The notes below the pieces were generated by a model. That model saw only the letters and a program-made list of their open reading frames with translations. It had not been told where the DNA came from and searched no databases. DNA of 15,815 bases from CAZUMW01 sp964621615 (GTDB lineage Bacteria > Desulfobacterota > WTBG01 > CAIYCZ01 > CAIRTM01). The number at the start of each line of letters is the position of its first letter. The first letter of the stretch is position 1. The position numbers were made by a program, and so were the translations under genes. The stretch lies in NCBI GenBank assembly GCA_964621615.1, contig CAZUMW010000069.1, positions 1-15,815 of the forward strand. Reading direction: 5' to 3'. Of the stretch, positions 15,378 through 15,815 are shown piece by piece.

Positions 15378-15815
15378 ATCCTCAACACCCCACAGCGGAA
15401 CGACCGTATTACACGCAACAGCAAGTTCCTGATACCCTGTTCGATCACCGGAATAAGTGTAGAAAGAAAGGGGCTTCGTGTCAACCATATTGTTTCGAAA
15501 TGAACGCTCCCGAAACGTATGTGCATAGAGGCAGGGACACGCGGCAACGCACTTCGTACAGCATATGACAGAGTCCGGCATCAGCCCGGCTGCGAAGGCA
15601 ATGATCCCGCTGTTTTCCCCCTTGACCCGAATCGTACCGGTATCGTAATGCTGATTAATATAGTGCAACTGCAGTGTTTGCTTTTATGCTCACCATCACA
15701 GTTCTGTTCATCGGAGACCTTTGTATTGACACCTATCCGCCGCAACTTTATACTTTGTGCCTAGCGTGAGTTTATTATGATGTAAGACAAAAAGCAGCCT
15801 AACCAGCTAAGATTG
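15378..15815. other. About 440 nt with no supported gene
   Basis: This stretch lies upstream of the methyltransferase start and reaches the window edge. The minus strand is open in the methyltransferase frame up to 15668, including a cysteine-rich piece (CCTKCVAACPCLYA), but no family match is evident. A plus-strand ORF at 15519-15764 has no recognisable features. No convincing promoter for the methyltransferase gene was found here. Confidence 0.5.

Noticed and set aside
15789..15809. Minus-strand stem-loop TAGCT-GGTTA-GGCTG followed by CTTTTT at the right edge, possible terminator of a gene beyond the window
   Set aside because: The stem is only 5 bp including two G-U pairs, and no upstream gene is visible within the window to end there.

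Overview
The window looks like a surface-polysaccharide or lipid-linked glycan locus from an uncultured or anaerobic bacterium, probably with a Gram-negative envelope. It has ten well-supported protein genes, one probable orphan membrane-domain gene at the left edge, and one toxin-gene remnant. Nearly every product is a membrane or envelope-glycan protein: two membrane-anchored alkaline-phosphatase-superfamily (sulfatase-like) enzymes, two GT-C glycosyltransferases, a GtrB/DPM1-type GT2, an MBOAT O-acyltransferase with an SGNH partner, two SAM methyltransferases and a cobalamin-binding radical SAM enzyme. No RNA gene, CRISPR array, intact insertion sequence or marker gene was seen, so the phylum cannot be fixed. 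A B12-type radical SAM enzyme among polysaccharide genes is often found in anaerobic lineages such as Desulfobacterota, Nitrospirota or Omnitrophota, but this is only suggestive.

Layout. Left block (1-6854): a minus-strand polytopic membrane protein without a catalytic domain (9-968). Then two convergent, paralogous sulfatase-like enzymes (1160-3070 plus; 3159-5036 minus), the second downstream of an AftB-like GT-C enzyme (5145-6854 minus). Middle block (6855-9596): a divergent promoter region, then the MBOAT and SGNH genes, overlapping by about 35 nt on the plus strand. After these lies a minus-strand scrap resembling the C-terminus of a RelE/HigB-type toxin. Right block (9597-14549): a tightly packed minus-strand operon in the order GtrB-type GT2, methyltransferase, B12-radical SAM, GT-C glycosyltransferase. 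It sits behind a good sigma70-type promoter (TTGACG-17-TATTAT). Just upstream is a second methyltransferase gene (14739-15377), then about 440 nt with no supportable gene. The right block looks visibly richer in G+C than the left, which suggests the locus was assembled from parts.

How it may work together (inference). The GT2 would charge undecaprenyl phosphate with a sugar. The two GT-C enzymes would use polyprenyl-linked sugars on the periplasmic face to decorate a glycan or lipid. The MBOAT/SGNH pair would add acyl (acetyl) groups. The Thr-type sulfatase-like enzymes would add or remove phospho- or sulfo-type substituents. The methyltransferases and the radical SAM enzyme would modify sugars or lipid intermediates in the cytoplasm.

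The most interesting signal is that both methyltransferase genes carry long G:C homopolymers inside the coding sequence: 12 bp at 15074-15085 and 9 bp at 12966-12974. A one-base change in either tract leads to early termination in both alternative frames. This is the classic form of a slipped-strand phase-variation switch, and it would make glycan methylation switchable. It is read from the sequence, and homopolymer sequencing error has to be excluded.
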